Assembly (NCBI GenBank): GCA_030068075.1
Contig: CM057826.1
Location: 76,853,312 to 76,917,311 of the forward strand
Direction: 5' to 3'
Source of the DNA: Paguma larvata
Lineage: Eukaryota > Chordata > Mammalia > Carnivora > Viverridae
Length of the DNA stretch: 64,000 nt
In this document: positions 1 through 11,020 of the stretch, piece by piece
How positions within the stretch are numbered: the stretch's first letter is position 1
Layout: each line of letters starts with the position of its first letter
Translations under genes and position numbers: made by a program
Notes under the pieces: model-generated
Told to the model about the DNA's origin: nothing
Databases searched by the model: none
What the model saw: only the letters and a program-made list of their open reading frames with translations

Positions 1-93
1 GTAGATTCCAATTAGAAACTAAATTGACTAAAGGGATAAATGCCACTCCATGTAATTGCTAAGCTAATCTGTAGTATATTTAATGCTACTTGC

Positions 94-165
94 CTTTGCG
101 GAATCCTTTGCTTTACCCCCATTCTTGGGTGCTTTGGAGCTGGGAGCAGTTTTCTTGACTTTGTC
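94..165 (-). CDS. CAST: CAST exon 28: C-terminal tail of calpastatin
   Basis: This 72-bp exon (24 codons, phase 0) encodes the lysine- and serine-rich tail after domain IV subdomain C; it reads DKVKKTAPSSKAPKNGG and continues to DSAK, close to the human tail. The acceptor AG is at 167-166. The downstream border is GCAAAG followed by GCAAGT (93-88), a GC-AG type donor rather than GT. The last coding exon (human TTEETSKPKDD) must lie beyond the left edge. The tail is basic, disordered and not inhibitory by itself. Confidence 0.92.
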
Positions 166-1583
166 CTAAAGCAAAGGAAATGTAATAAGGTTTGTTACCA
201 TCAATCCATCTAACAGTTAACTCTGGGCTGCAATCAAATCAAGTGTAATTAAAAAATGGAAAACTTTGAATATACATAGAAGTGTTTAAGTTGGGAAGTA
301 AAAAGGCTTAAAAATACAGTAGAAAATGTGGGTCGCAGGGGCACCTGGGTGGCTCAGTCGGTTAAGCGGCCGACTTCAGCTCAGGTCATGATCTCACAGT
401 CTGTGAGTTCAAGCCCCACGTCGGGCTCTGTGCTGACGGCTCAGAGCCTGCTTTGGATTCTGTGTCTGCCTCTCTCTTTCTGCCCTTCCACTGCTCATGC
501 TCTTTCTCTCAAAAATAAATAAAACACTAAAAAAAAAAAGAAAGAAAGAAAATGTGGGTCGCAGTGATGTTCTGCCAATTTCCATGAGAAATTTTGGTCA
601 TCAAAACAGATCTTACTTCTATCAGGACAAGATAGAGCAAGAATGAGATGGTGTTTTCAGTGTAATGGGAAACAAATTTAACAATAGAAATCATCACAGA
701 AAATCCCGTTCACCAAAAGGCATTACTTATCAGGAGTGAGAACTAGGATGCTGAGGTAGTCTAGAAATTAAGTCACCCAACATGAGGAGGGCTGACAATT
801 CAGTGATTGGGACAGGTGTGTAATAAGAGCAAAACAGCAGCAAATAGATCTGCAGTATCAATTTTTGTGGAACTAACAAGGCAGGGCATTCAATTCACGT
901 ATCTTTCTACTTATGCCACATACCTGTTGTACTGCATAATTTTTTCATTCATCTTTAATCACACGTTTTGAGTACCTGCTGTGTTCCCAAAATTTTGCTA
1001 ATGCTGACCACAGCTGCTGTACAAAGTGCACAGCTCACTGGTATAAAGACAGGCAAAGGCCATTCCCCGCCACCACTCTCCCCCTCCCCCCCGCCCCCAG
1101 ATGCAGGAGGGCACAGGGGGAGAGGCCCCTGACCTTGGCCTGGGAAGAGAGAAGCAGTAAGAGCTTGAGCTGGGCTCAGAGGGAGGGAGTCAGCCAGCTG
1201 GGCTGGGCAGAAAGGAGAGGGAATCCCATAGGGCAAGAGCCACCAGACAGTCCAGTGCAGGGAGGGACTACTCTCGTTTTAAATGAACACAAAGCATTAG
1301 TGCCAAAATCATCAGTGTGGCAATCAAATACAGTGGCTATGGAGATTATACAGCAACGTGGAAAACATTCAAGCAATGTATTACACGTGCAAGTGAATTA
1401 CTACTATAAAAAATATACGTATGGAAAAAGATAAATATGCCCATTCATGTTGGCAGGATTGTGTAATTATAGGTTTATTTTTGGTCTCTCTTTTCAAGTT
1501 CACTATGGCATCAGGGGATTCATTCTGCAGCCTACAACTCTATGTATTCACACAAAGAAAGTCCATATAAAGTAATATAGTAC
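166..1583 (-). other. CAST intron 27
   Basis: Non-coding. It holds one young Can-SINE (338-547). I see nothing else recognisable; the short ORFs near 955-1434 lack splice borders and similarity to any protein I know. Confidence 0.85.
322..563 (+). repeat. Can-SINE (felid tRNA-Lys SINE) with 16-bp target duplication
   Basis: The element spans about 338-547, from GGGGCACCTGGGTGGCTCAG to an A-rich tail. It is flanked by identical 16-bp copies of gaaaatgtgggtcgca at 322-337 and 548-563. Intact A/B box regions, the TCTC stretch and the exact duplication point to a recent insertion. Confidence 0.95.
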
Positions 1584-1676
1584 CTCTGCTGTGTTCTCTG
1601 AGCTTTCTGTGGGTGCAGGGCAGCTGTCAAAATCACCTGAGAGGGCCTCGATGGGGTCTTTGTCATCTGCAGGTTT
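1584..1676 (-). CDS. CAST: CAST exon 27: domain IV subdomain C
   Basis: Encodes 31 codons starting [19 protein letters not shown]. The [11 protein letters not shown] stretch is the subdomain C amphipathic helix, which in calpain-calpastatin structures binds the calmodulin-like domain of the calpain large subunit. Phase 0 at both ends; acceptor AG at 1678-1677. The donor GTACTA (1583-1578) departs from GTRAGT and is probably weak. The protein matches the human domain IV C block apart from conservative changes. Confidence 0.95.
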
Positions 1677-2109
1677 CTAAGATGTTAACAGAAATAACCG
1701 TCAGTGAAGGAGCACAAGGCAAAAATACCATAAGGGAGAGTTTTCCAAATCACTAAAAATAATAAAAGAAAAAGGAAACCTTGCTGACATTCTTTTCCCA
1801 AGAAACTAATGCACTATAAAGGAGATACTAAAACATGAAAACCCTTAGAGATTTACTTTCTTCTCTTTTATACATGTTTGGTTAGTATTCTGAGCCTCAA
1901 TTTTTCAATCTGAAACATGGAACCGTCTGAATATGCTCTTGGGAGGGCTAAACGAGAGAAATCACACACACCCTGCTCATACATATATATCTTTGCATCA
2001 TACCAAGCACAGGGTAGCCATTCTATAAATGTCAAAGATGTAAAATAAAGTTCAGCTAGAATGAAAACAATCTTTGCTTATGGGAACATGCTGCTACGAT
2101 TAAATTTAC
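1677..2109 (-). other. CAST intron 26
   Basis: Short intron of 433 bp, AT-rich, with no repeat or gene recognised. Confidence 0.85.
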
Positions 2110-2154
2110 CTTTGAGTCCTTGGGTTGCTCTGTAGGTGGCTTTACTGGTTTGCC
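2110..2154 (-). CDS. CAST: CAST exon 26: domain IV B-C linker
   Basis: A 45-bp exon encoding GKPVKPPTEQPKDSK, the basic, proline-rich linker between subdomains B and C of domain IV (human DKPVKPPTKKSEDSK). Donor GTAAAT; acceptor TTTTTAAG with AG at 2156-2155. Phase 0-0, so skipping would remove 15 residues without a frameshift. The linker is expected to stay disordered and loop out around the protease. Confidence 0.9.
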
Positions 2155-2883
2155 CTTAAAAATAAAGCAGGTTATTGGTTAAACATAGATCTTAGTAAAG
2201 GTTTACTGAGGTGTAGCCAGTAATTGTAAAATCTATTGTCTAATGACCTGACGGAGATACAACAGGGTATTGATTTGCAGTAACTGATAAACCTCAAGAA
2301 AGAATCTGGTTGTGGAAGTGAAGGAGACAATTATTAAGGAACTTCCTGCACTCATGTGTTAAAATGCTACTTAGAATATTATAGAAAATAACTGTTTTTC
2401 TGTCTTATTTATAAAAATTTATTACACTTTGGAATGATTTGAGGGGCTGGAATGTCATATAGAGATATTTTTTTTTCAGGATTACAGGTAAAACTCATCA
2501 GGGATTTTACCCATCTACAAAAGGCAAAGGTATTAAATAATACCTTTCCCACAGAATACAAGCAGGGTCAGGCAGTATTATCAAAGCAGGGAGGCTTCTA
2601 GCACCATGCAGAATTGCTATCTTCCGGTATACTGAATGCAAGCAAGGAGAATTGATTTCTATAATAAGAGACACTGAAGATAACACTCTTCAAAGCAGGG
2701 TGTCCTCAAACCCACCAAATGCAGTACAGAAAGGGAAGGATGTAACCTGGGCTTCCTTGTTTCTCTGTGAACAGGCCTGGAAAGGTTATTTATCATGTAA
2801 CTGACTTGCTATGAGGAGCTGAAAGGGAAGGGTACAGGCCCAGCTGACCTAAGAAAATCTGGCTTCATGTTAGAAGGCCAAGG

Positions 2884-3075
2884 CTTCTTTTTTTTTTTTA
2901 ATTTTTAAAAAAATATTTATTATTTTGGAAAGACAGAGTATAAACAGGAGAGGGCTAGGGAGGGAGACAGAGAATCCCAAGCAGGTTCCAGGCTCTGAGC
3001 TGTAAACACAGAGCCTGATGCAGGGCTCAAACCCATGGACCATGAGATCGTGATCTGAGTCACCCAAGAACCCCT
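2884..3075 (-). repeat. Can-SINE, degenerate
   Basis: Starts with poly(T)/A-rich sequence and shows GGCTCTGAGCTGTAAACACAGAGCC, CATGAGATCGTGATCTGAG and a final GGGTGAC-type head in reverse. Much of the A-box end is altered, so it is older than neighbouring copies. Confidence 0.85.
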
Positions 3076-3299
3076 GAAAACTGTGTGATAGAGCATATCT
3101 AGATATAGAAATAGGACTTGTGGTGGGGATTACAGTGTTGCCTGTCTTTACTCTAAACAGTGCTGGTGGCAGTGTAGAGGAAGACCCCCAAGTCATGGAA
3201 GGGCCTTATTTATCTGCCCTATTAATCAGTCCAGTACCAGCTCCTTTCTCCCCTTCAACAAGGAGCCTCTGCTTCAGTCAGCATTACAACGATCATTTC

Positions 3300-3510
3300 A
3301 AAAAAAAGTTTTAAGGTTTATTTTTGAGAGAGAAAGAGACAAAGTGTGAATGGGAGGGGCAGGGAGAGTGGGAGACACAGAATGTAAAATAGGCTCCAGG
3401 CTCTGAGTTGTCGGCACAGAGCTGAACGCAGGGCTCGAACTCACAGACCGGGAGGTTGTTAGCTGAGCTGAAGTCGGATGCTCAACCAACCGAGCCACCC
3501 AGGTGCCCCA
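3300..3510 (-). repeat. Can-SINE
   Basis: Complete reverse copy, from TTTATTTTTGAGAGAG to the reverse of the head (CCGAGCCACCCAGGTGCCCC). The ORF at 3298-3498 is simply the SINE read in its sense direction. Confidence 0.93.
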
Positions 3511-3839
3511 TAGCTATTATTTTTGTAGCCTTTTCTTGCAAAGAGAATTTATCTGTGTACATGCCCTGGAATCACTGTTCAGCACTGGTGAGTGACTGAA
3601 CGTTATTCAACTCCATTTACACCACAGCGCCCACCACAGGGAACATCATATGGTATTGGCTCAGATATATATTCAACAGAATCCTAGACAATGTGTTTCA
3701 TCAGAAACATATTAAAAGCACTCAGTCACGTTACATTTTTATGCTATTGTTAACATGCACCTCCTATTCATTTCAAGTGAGATCTGAATTTAAGAAGCTT
3801 TGTGGTATAGATCCAACCTAGACATTTGCCTTCATTTAC

Positions 3840-3932
3840 CTTATCATCATTATCCAGGAGGTGTCTGTATTCAGGGGGGATGGTGTCATCTCTTTCTCCC
3901 AGCTTGTCTCTATGTTCGGCTTTAGCTTTTTC
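3840..3932 (-). CDS. CAST: CAST exon 25: domain IV subdomain B (calpain active-site binding)
   Basis: Encodes 31 codons from [18 protein letters not shown] to [16 protein letters not shown] is the subdomain B inhibitory motif: TIPPxYR inserts into the calpain catalytic cleft and loops out so that it is not cleaved. The motif is intact. Phase 0 at both ends; acceptor TTTACAG (AG 3934-3933), donor GTAAATG. Nearly identical to the human exon, as expected for the most constrained part of the protein. Confidence 0.97.
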
Positions 3933-4125
3933 CTGTAAACAGGAAATACAAATAGATAAAATATTTTCTCCTTCACTTAGACAACACTTGTAGGAAAAAA
4001 TGAGACTTAAGTCATTCAACTGTTCACTAAAATGCCAAGTGGTTTCTTTTTTTTCCTTTTATATGCAGGGTAGGATATTCTATGCTTTAAACCTTAAATT
4101 TCACTTATTAGTATATATTTTTTAC

Positions 4126-4233
4126 CTTGACCTTATCCTCTATCGGTTTGCTCTCATCTGGATCGGGCTGCCTTTGTCCTAGACTGTCAGAAAGTTGATC
4201 CAAGGCATCGTCCAGTTCTTTGTCGCTGCTCTG
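4126..4233 (-). CDS. CAST: CAST exon 24: domain IV subdomain A
   Basis: Encodes about 36 codons, beginning [33 protein letters not shown] is the subdomain A helix, which binds the calmodulin-like domain of the calpain small subunit. The sequence ends IEDKVK, leading into exon 25. The donor is GTAAAA. The upstream border carries three closely spaced AGs (TTTTTAG, CAG, AGCAG), so the exact start may vary by 3 bp; I placed it after the first AG (4235-4234). Phase 0-0. Confidence 0.95.
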
Positions 4234-6076
4234 CTAAAAAGTCAATCTGGATTAGTCCCTGGTTAGCCAAATCAGGTCACCTGCTGGAATGTGAGCCTGC
4301 CATGGCCACTAAGACCTCCATCAACTGATGAGGCTTTCACCAAGGAGATGGCAACGTCGAGGAAGTTGGCCCTTGGGAAGGGCTCCTTCCCCCTTATCTT
4401 TCCTTCTCCACACTTCCATGTGCTTGTCTATCCCATCCTACCCCCAGATGCCTTTCTTTTCTTTTTTTTTTTTTTTATTATAATAGTTTATTTTCAAATT
4501 GGTTTACATATAACACCCAGTGTTCATCCCAACATGTGCCCTTTTTAATGCCCATCACCCCCTCTCCCCCCTCCCTCATCCTCCTTACCCTCAGTTTTTT
4601 CTTAGTCTTTGAGAGTCTCTTATGTTTTATCTCCCTCCCTCTCTTTTTTTTTCTTTCTTTTCTTAAAAAAAAAAAGTTCCTCCAAAAGATGGGGGTTCCT
4701 CATCTAATTAGTTGGAAAATATGCCTAACGATGCGTTCAATGTATACAACACTACTGGTGACAGTCTAATGTCCGCAGGAAAGAAAACACATGAATTATG
4801 ATAGCTTATTTTTTGATTCCCACATGTATTCTTTTAAGTACAGATGTACACCTAGTTTGAGTGACGCCTTCAAATAAAATATTAACTGACACTAGACTTT
4901 CCGATGGGAAAAGTGATGGGAAAGGTGTCATTCTAAAACATGCTTGTCATACCTGTGAAAGGCATACAGGCTTTGGATTACGGATGTTGACCAATCACCT
5001 CAGTCAGGGCAGAACCCCTCACCTCAAGATTAGGAACTGTAGCATAACTGGCAGCCTGGATTAATAATGATTCTTCTTTTCTGTGCATAGGCACATTCGT
5101 CATTGTGGCCATACACACAACATTTTACCGGTTTTAAGCGTTTCATTAGAGCTCAGGATATTAGCTCTTAATGGAGGAGCTACCCACAGCTGAGTCTGGA
5201 CTTTGTCATTCGGGCCTCTGGATATTTTCAGATGATCCTAAGGCTGACCCAACAGGATGAAAATTCATTCAGAATCTAAGACTACAGCACTAAGTAAGCT
5301 TTGATGCTACATCAAAAGGAAAGTAAGCATAGCTGACTTCACTAAAGCTACTTCCTCTCCATCTAGCAAATGAGGCACTTGTTCTCAACCAAAGGAGACA
5401 GGGATCTGGTTTAGGGCGATCTCTTTGATGTGCTGCGGTCTCCTCGCCTCGATAATGTATAATTTGGTACTGCACAGAAAATTAATCGAGGAAGTCTGGA
5501 AAAGCTTTGGTCCCACCGTCTCGCCTCAGAACATGTAAATAATTAAAACAATATTGATGCTGAGGTTTTCGTATTGCTAACGTGAAAATGACCCCGTTTT
5601 ACTGTCGTGAATGAATGGTAGGAAAACTGCTCTTCCATGACATGTTTGGATTTTAGGGAGAAGCAGCTCAAACACTGAGCAATTCCATAGAAAAAACCTG
5701 AGGTTAAATAATGGGTAGATTTATAGTATGTGTCAGGAAAAATATAAAGGAGGAGAAAATAATCAGAAAAGCTAAAGAATTTTTTAAATCTAGTAACTCG
5801 AATATATATACAATGCACACTACTGCTCTTTCAATTCTAATAAAGTAACAATAATATTAAGTTCCAGGAAAGTGTGTGAAATATTTCATAAACACTCATT
5901 TAATCATTTCAGATATACTTTCTTCTCTCCAAATTGCCAGTCCTTCCTCTTTTAAGACAGAAAATGGTTTATCTTCTCAACGATTTTGTTTATTTTCATT
6001 TACTCTAAAGCAAGTGCCGTATTTTCTTTTTTTGTTGTTACTGCTGCAAAACACGGGTTTCTACGAGGTTGCTTAC
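4234..6076 (-). other. CAST intron 23
   Basis: Contains an L1 3'-end fragment (about 4461-4672). The rest (4700-6076) shows no recognisable gene or repeat. Confidence 0.8.
4461..4672 (-). repeat. L1 3'-end fragment
   Basis: Reverse-oriented 3' terminal L1 sequence beginning in poly(T), then TTCAAATTGGTTTACATA, ACACCCAGTGTTCATCCC and the C/T-rich stretch. The same motif set recurs at 8366 and 43378. ORFs here are shadows of the pyrimidine-rich tail. Confidence 0.85.
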
Positions 6077-6175
6077 CAGGGCATGAGGGGGCGGGGCAGC
6101 AGAGTGCGTGGTCGAAGCTGGGGTTTGGGAAACCACTTCAGAGATGACAGCAGAAAGTTTAGCTTCTTCAAATTC
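6077..6175 (-). CDS. CAST: CAST exon 23: domain III-IV linker
   Basis: Encodes 33 codons from [19 protein letters not shown] to APPPHAL. This corresponds to the human linker [21 protein letters not shown] between domain III subdomain C and domain IV subdomain A. Acceptor ACAAAAG (AG 6177-6176), donor GTAAGC. Phase 0-0. The C-terminal half (STTHSAAPPPHAL) differs more from human than other exons, as expected for an unstructured spacer. Confidence 0.93.
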
Positions 6176-6329
6176 CTTTTGTAAAACAAAACAAAAAAAA
6201 AAAGAGAAAAACTTACCGTATGCGATATATTATACCAAAACTATGCCTCCAATGCCATCACTTAAATACAATTTTTGATCCAGCTTTATTGTTTATTCTT
6301 TTCATCCAAATGGATGCAAAGTAACACTT

Positions 6330-6470
6330 AACTTTTGGGGGTGGGCAGAGAGGAGACACAGAATCTCGAGCAGGCCCCACATCCAGCACAGAGCCCACGA
6401 TAAGATCATGACCTGAGCCAGAAATCACGAGTTGGAAGCTTAACCTACTGAGCCACCCAGGCACTCCTAA
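6330..6470 (-). repeat. Can-SINE, truncated/degenerate
   Basis: Reverse copy containing GAGACACAGAATCTCGAGCAGGC, ATCATGACCTGAGCC and GAGCCACCCAGGCACTCC; the poly(A) side is poorly preserved. Confidence 0.88.
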
Positions 6471-8365
6471 AAGTGACACATAATCTTAAAGGCAATTTTT
6501 ATTCTCTTTCCTCCTCCATAGTTGCAGTTAACACAATCTCCTAATTCCTGTTCCTATTATTCCAAATGTTCAAAAATCTCATAATGACTTAAGAGTTTCA
6601 TGGTTTATTTACATGTTCCTTGCGTACATTTAAATTGTTTGCAATTTCTCAGCTTTCTTCTTTGTTAGTTACTCTGTAGAAGTTCTACCAGTGGTTCTTT
6701 TTCCCTCGCTCGCTATATTCTGCCAACCGCCCCCTCCAAAATTGCTAGAAAGTCATAAAGCTAAAAGCAGTCAGTTAAGCATGCTTGCTTCCATGGCCTT
6801 CCTTGCCTCAATTAGATATCTGTTACGTATGTTTAATTCTGATATGAGGTGCATAATGATGTACAAGTGTTGCTTTATATTTGGTAGATGGTGTGAGGTT
6901 TAAGTTTTATTATTTTTTCTTAAATGTTTATCATTCCAGAATCTTTCTGAAATTATGATTCATTCTCCTTTAAAAAATATACTAAATCTTTTATGTTCAT
7001 TTCTCAATTTTTCCCATTGTCTATAGCTTTGCTTTCTGAATCAGAATTGAATTGATCATTATCATAGAAATTAATCCCTGCATTTAGTTGGGTTAATCGT
7101 TCCTAAAAATACTCAAAAATACTTTTCAGTATTTTTTTTCATGTTTTTATGTCTTTGCTTTTCAAAAATATTTTAGAATAATTTTACTGAGTTATATAAT
7201 TTTTTAATTATTGCTATTTTAATTAAAAAAATAACTTACAAAATGACTAGAGAGAATTGTCATGATTCTTTTCAGACGCTGAGTCAAACTGTCTTAGATA
7301 TTTTAATTCCTTCATATTCTCATTTTTCTGGTCATTTCTTGTATTGCTCTTTTCTTTACATGTCTGACATCTCATTTTAGTTGTATTTTCTAATCTGTTA
7401 CTGATATACACAGCATACACAGTGTTAACTACGTATGTGCTCTCTATGACGATGGATATGTACAAATAGACAAGTGTTCCTTTTTAATACTTGTCATTTC
7501 TTTTGATGTGTTGTTAATGATTCTTCATACAACATTAAGCAGAAAAGATAATAGAATTTTTTATACTGTGTTTTTAAAGGAAATGCTTCTAGCTTAATTC
7601 CAAATATTTGATTCTTGAAATTAAATAGACATTCGTTAATACATTAAGGGATTGTCTACTTTTTAAAGGTTTTTATTTAAAATGTGAATGTGACATCTGA
7701 AATACATCTTCTGTATGTATATAATTGATTATTCTTATTCGATATACTACTATGCTATATGAACTCTGATATTAAATAAATATTTAATTTCTGACATTGC
7801 TAAATAATTACTACTTTAATAATTTTATATTAGTTTTGTCAAAAATTCTACATCTATAGATTTAAGTGACTTTAGTTACTAATGCTATATTAATCAAGTT
7901 TTAAGATTAGGACCATCATTATTTATAGAAGCAACTATGTAGGCCATGTTTTTGAAGATATAGTTTTGTCACATGAGACCAGCTGGTGTTAAGCACTTAA
8001 GATTCAATTTTAAACTTCTCTTGGAAGCAAAGTTTGAAAACAGTTCTAATCTTTAGTTTTCCTTTTGCTTAGATTCTATGAATTCTGTGTTTTACATTTT
8101 GTTTTAAAAAAGTATTGTACATACTGGTTTCTGATAATTTAACTTAAAATGTAAATTTTATTGATAAGATTTTTCTCTATTATTTCTGCCAATTTTTTAT
8201 AAAAAGTTAGCCATTCATAAAACCAACTGTTGGCTGCAAATGATTAATTTGATTCTTACATTGATTTGTTATTTTAATAAGATTTTTTTTCTTTTACATT
8301 TGTTGATATCTTAAAAATGTTTTGTTATTTCAAATCAACCAACTATGAGCCAATTTAGTCTCAGC

Positions 8366-9875
8366 CTATTTTACTTTTTTATTTTTTATTTTTAAAAATT
8401 TATTTAAATTCAAACTAGTTAACATACAGTGTAGTACTGGTTTGAGGACTACAACCTGGTGATTCATCACTTACATATAACACCCAGTGCTTATGCCAAA
8501 AATGGTCCTCCTTAATGTCCATCACCCATTTAGCCCACCCCCCCACCTCCCCTCCAGCAACCCGAGTTTGTTCTCTGTATTTCAGAATCTATTATGGTTT
8601 GCCTCCCTCTGTTTTCTTATTTTAGTTTTCCTTCCCTTCCCCAATATTCATCTATTTTGTTTCTTAAATTCCACATGAGTAAAATCATATGATTTGTCTT
8701 TCTCTAATTTTGCTTAACATAATATACTCTAGTTCCATCCATGTTGTTGCAAATGAGAAGATTTCATTCTTATGGATGGCTGAGTTATATACCATTATAT
8801 TATATATATATATATACTCCCTCTTCTTTATCCATTCATTAGTCAATGGAAATTTGGGCTCTTTCCATTATTTGACTATTGTTGATAGCTTTGATATAAA
8901 CATTGGGGTGCACGTGCCCCTTTGAATCATTATTTTTGTATCCTTTGGATAAATACCTAGTAGTGAAACTGCTGGGTTGTAGGGTAGTTCTATTTTTAAT
9001 TTTTTGAGGAACCTCCATACTGTTTTCCAGGGTAGTTGCATCACTTTGCCTTCCCATCAACAGTGCAGGAGGGTTCCCCTTTTTCTGCATCCTCTCCAAC
9101 TTCTGTTGTTTCTGGAGTTGTTAATTTTAGCCATTCTGACAGGTGTGAGGTAGTATCTCATTGTGGTTCTGATTTGTATTTCTCCTGATGATGAGTGATG
9201 TTGGGCATCTTTTCATGGGTCTGTTAGCCATCTGGATGTTTTGTTTGGAAAAGTGTCTATTCATATCTTCTGCTCATTTCTTTACTGGATGATTTGTTTC
9301 TTGGGTGGAAGTTTGATAAGTTCTTTATAGACTGGATACTAACCCTTTATCTGATATGTCACCTGCAAAGATCTTCTCCCATTCCATCAGTTGCCTTTTA
9401 GTTTTGCTGATTGTTTCCTTCGCTGTGCAGAAGCTTTTTATTTTGATGAGGTCCCAATAGTTCACTCTTACTTTGGTTTTCCTTGCCTCTAGAGACATGT
9501 CTAGTAGTAAGAAGTTGCTATGGCTGAGGTCAAAGTGGTTTCTGCCTGTTTTCTCCTCTAGAATTTTGATGGTTTCCCTGTCTCACATCTAGATTTTCCA
9601 CCCATTTGGAATTTATTTTTGTGTATGGTGTAAGAACAGGTCCAGTTTCACTCTTCTGCATGTCGCTATCCAGTTTTCCCAGCACCATTTGCTGAAGAGA
9701 ATGTCTTTTTTCCATTGGATACTCTTTCCTGCTTTGTCAAAGATTAGTTGCCCATACATTTGTGAGTCCATTTCTGGGTTCTCTATTCTGTTCCATTGAT
9801 CTGAGTGTCTGTTTTTATGCCAGTACCATACTGTCTTGATGATTACACCTTTGTAATCAGGCTGCTATTTTCATC
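8366..9875 (-). mobile_element. 5'-truncated L1 (LINE-1) 3' region
   Basis: About 1.5 kb of L1 3' end in reverse orientation. It starts with T-rich sequence, then AACATACAGTGTAGTACTGG and the C-rich tail, and continues through the reverse complement of the familiar L1 terminal block (AGGTTCCTCAAAAAATT, GTGAGATACTACCTCAC-like, TTGGAAAGTG). Reading frames are broken and no retrotransposition-competent ORF is present. The short ORFs 8839-9099 and 9530-9715 belong to it. Confidence 0.88.
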
Positions 9876-10100
9876 TCCTTATTTACACCTGATTGCTACT
9901 TTCTTTTGGGTGGTTATTTTATAACAGCTTATTTAAATGTAAAATAATAGCTTGTTTATAATAATAGCTTTGTAATAGATTAAATTTGAAATTTAAAATC
10001 CAATAAACATTTGGTTAATCAGATTTCTCTTCCTCTATTAATGATGAAGGCATTTATGATAATAAATGTATCTCATGAATACTGTTTTGGTTGCTATTCA

Positions 10101-10317
10101 AATTTTTTTAATGTATTTATTTAAAATATTGTATTCTCTCATATGTACGAGAGTGGGGGAAGAACCCAGAGAGAGAATCTTAAGCTGGCTCTTTGTTGTC
10201 AGTGCAGAGTCCGATGGTGGGGCGGGGCAGGGGCTGAATCTCATGAACCATGAGATCACGACCTGAGCAGAAATCAAGAGTCAGATGCTTAACCAACTGA
10301 GCTATTCAGGTGCCCTG
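10101..10317 (-). repeat. Can-SINE, older
   Basis: Reverse copy with TGTATTTATTTAAAATATTG at the tail and CATGAGATCACGACCTGAGC near the head, ending AGCTATTCAGGTGCCC. The stretch GATGGTGGGGCGGGGC in the middle is unusual for the family. Confidence 0.88.
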
Positions 10318-10613
10318 CTTATCAAAGATTTTGATTTACAAATGTTTTATCCTTGATTTTTTAAATAGTCTATTCTGAATTTACTCCTTGATCTCACTGA
10401 TAGTGGAATGTTTTTAAAATTCTTTTTAAATAGAATTGTATTTTATTGTGATCAAAGAACATGGTATATACACAGCAGGCACACCTTTATATTTGAACAT
10501 TAATTATGAGTCAGAATATGATAACTTTTCCTCCACAGTTCTTGGGACTTTCCCCAAATAATTTTCTACACTGGCCATTTAACTTACTGTTATTGGTTAT
10601 TTTTACTTTATTA

Positions 10614-10658
10614 ACTAGAGACACTAACAATTTTTCCCTAGAGACACTAACAATTTAA
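10614..10658 (+). repeat. Short direct duplication
   Basis: The 19-mer ctagagacactaacaattt occurs twice with a short T/C spacer between the copies. Probably a local replication duplication. Confidence 0.75.
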
Positions 10659-10705
10659 AGATTAATTTTCTAAGCTAGAAATTTTTTTAAAAAAATGGTT
10701 ATTTG

Positions 10706-10905
10706 GGAGCGCCTGGGTGGCTCAGGTGGCTAAGCATCCGACTTTGGCTCATGTCATGATCTTGCAGTTTGTGGGTTCGAGCCCCATGTTGGGCTTGGGG
10801 CTAAAAGCTTGGAGCCTGGAACCTGCTTTAGATTCTGTGTTTCCCTCTCTCTGTGCCCCTCCTCGTTCGCGCTCTCTCTCTCAAAAAAATAAACATAAAA
10901 AATGT
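10706..10905 (+). repeat. Can-SINE
   Basis: Full-length forward copy: GAGCGCCTGGGTGGCTCAGG head, GGTTCGAGCCCCATG B box, CTCTCTCTC tail and AAAAAAATAAACATAAA. The 10717-10914 ORF is a SINE shadow. Confidence 0.93.
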
Positions 10906-11003
10906 TCATTTTAGCTCAAGTCATTTTACTGCTATACATCTTCTTGGATGGGGATATAAAGTCACTGTAACATTTTCTTTGGATTTCTAAAAGAAAAAAC
11001 CCT

Positions 11004-11020
11004 ATAATAATAATAATAAT
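11004..11020 (+). repeat. (AAT)n microsatellite
   Basis: About five to six uninterrupted TAA/AAT units followed by GATAC. Confidence 0.8.

Larger units (their letters stand above)
2155..3839 (-). other. CAST intron 25
   Basis: Holds two minus-oriented Can-SINEs (about 2884-3075 and 3300-3510). The remainder shows no recognisable feature. Confidence 0.85.

Noticed and set aside
338..547. tRNA-Lys-like sequence in SINE heads
   Set aside because: A and B boxes derive from the tRNA ancestry of Can-SINEs; there is no foldable mature tRNA with an intact acceptor stem.
8839..9099. 86-codon minus-strand ORF
   Set aside because: Part of the L1 3' segment at 8366-9875; not a host gene.
10717..10914. 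Short ORFs starting MAQ/MPQSVKRPT-like, recurring at 328, 3298, 35824, 56329, 58758 and 62375
   Set aside because: All are the same Can-SINE body translated; non-coding repeats.
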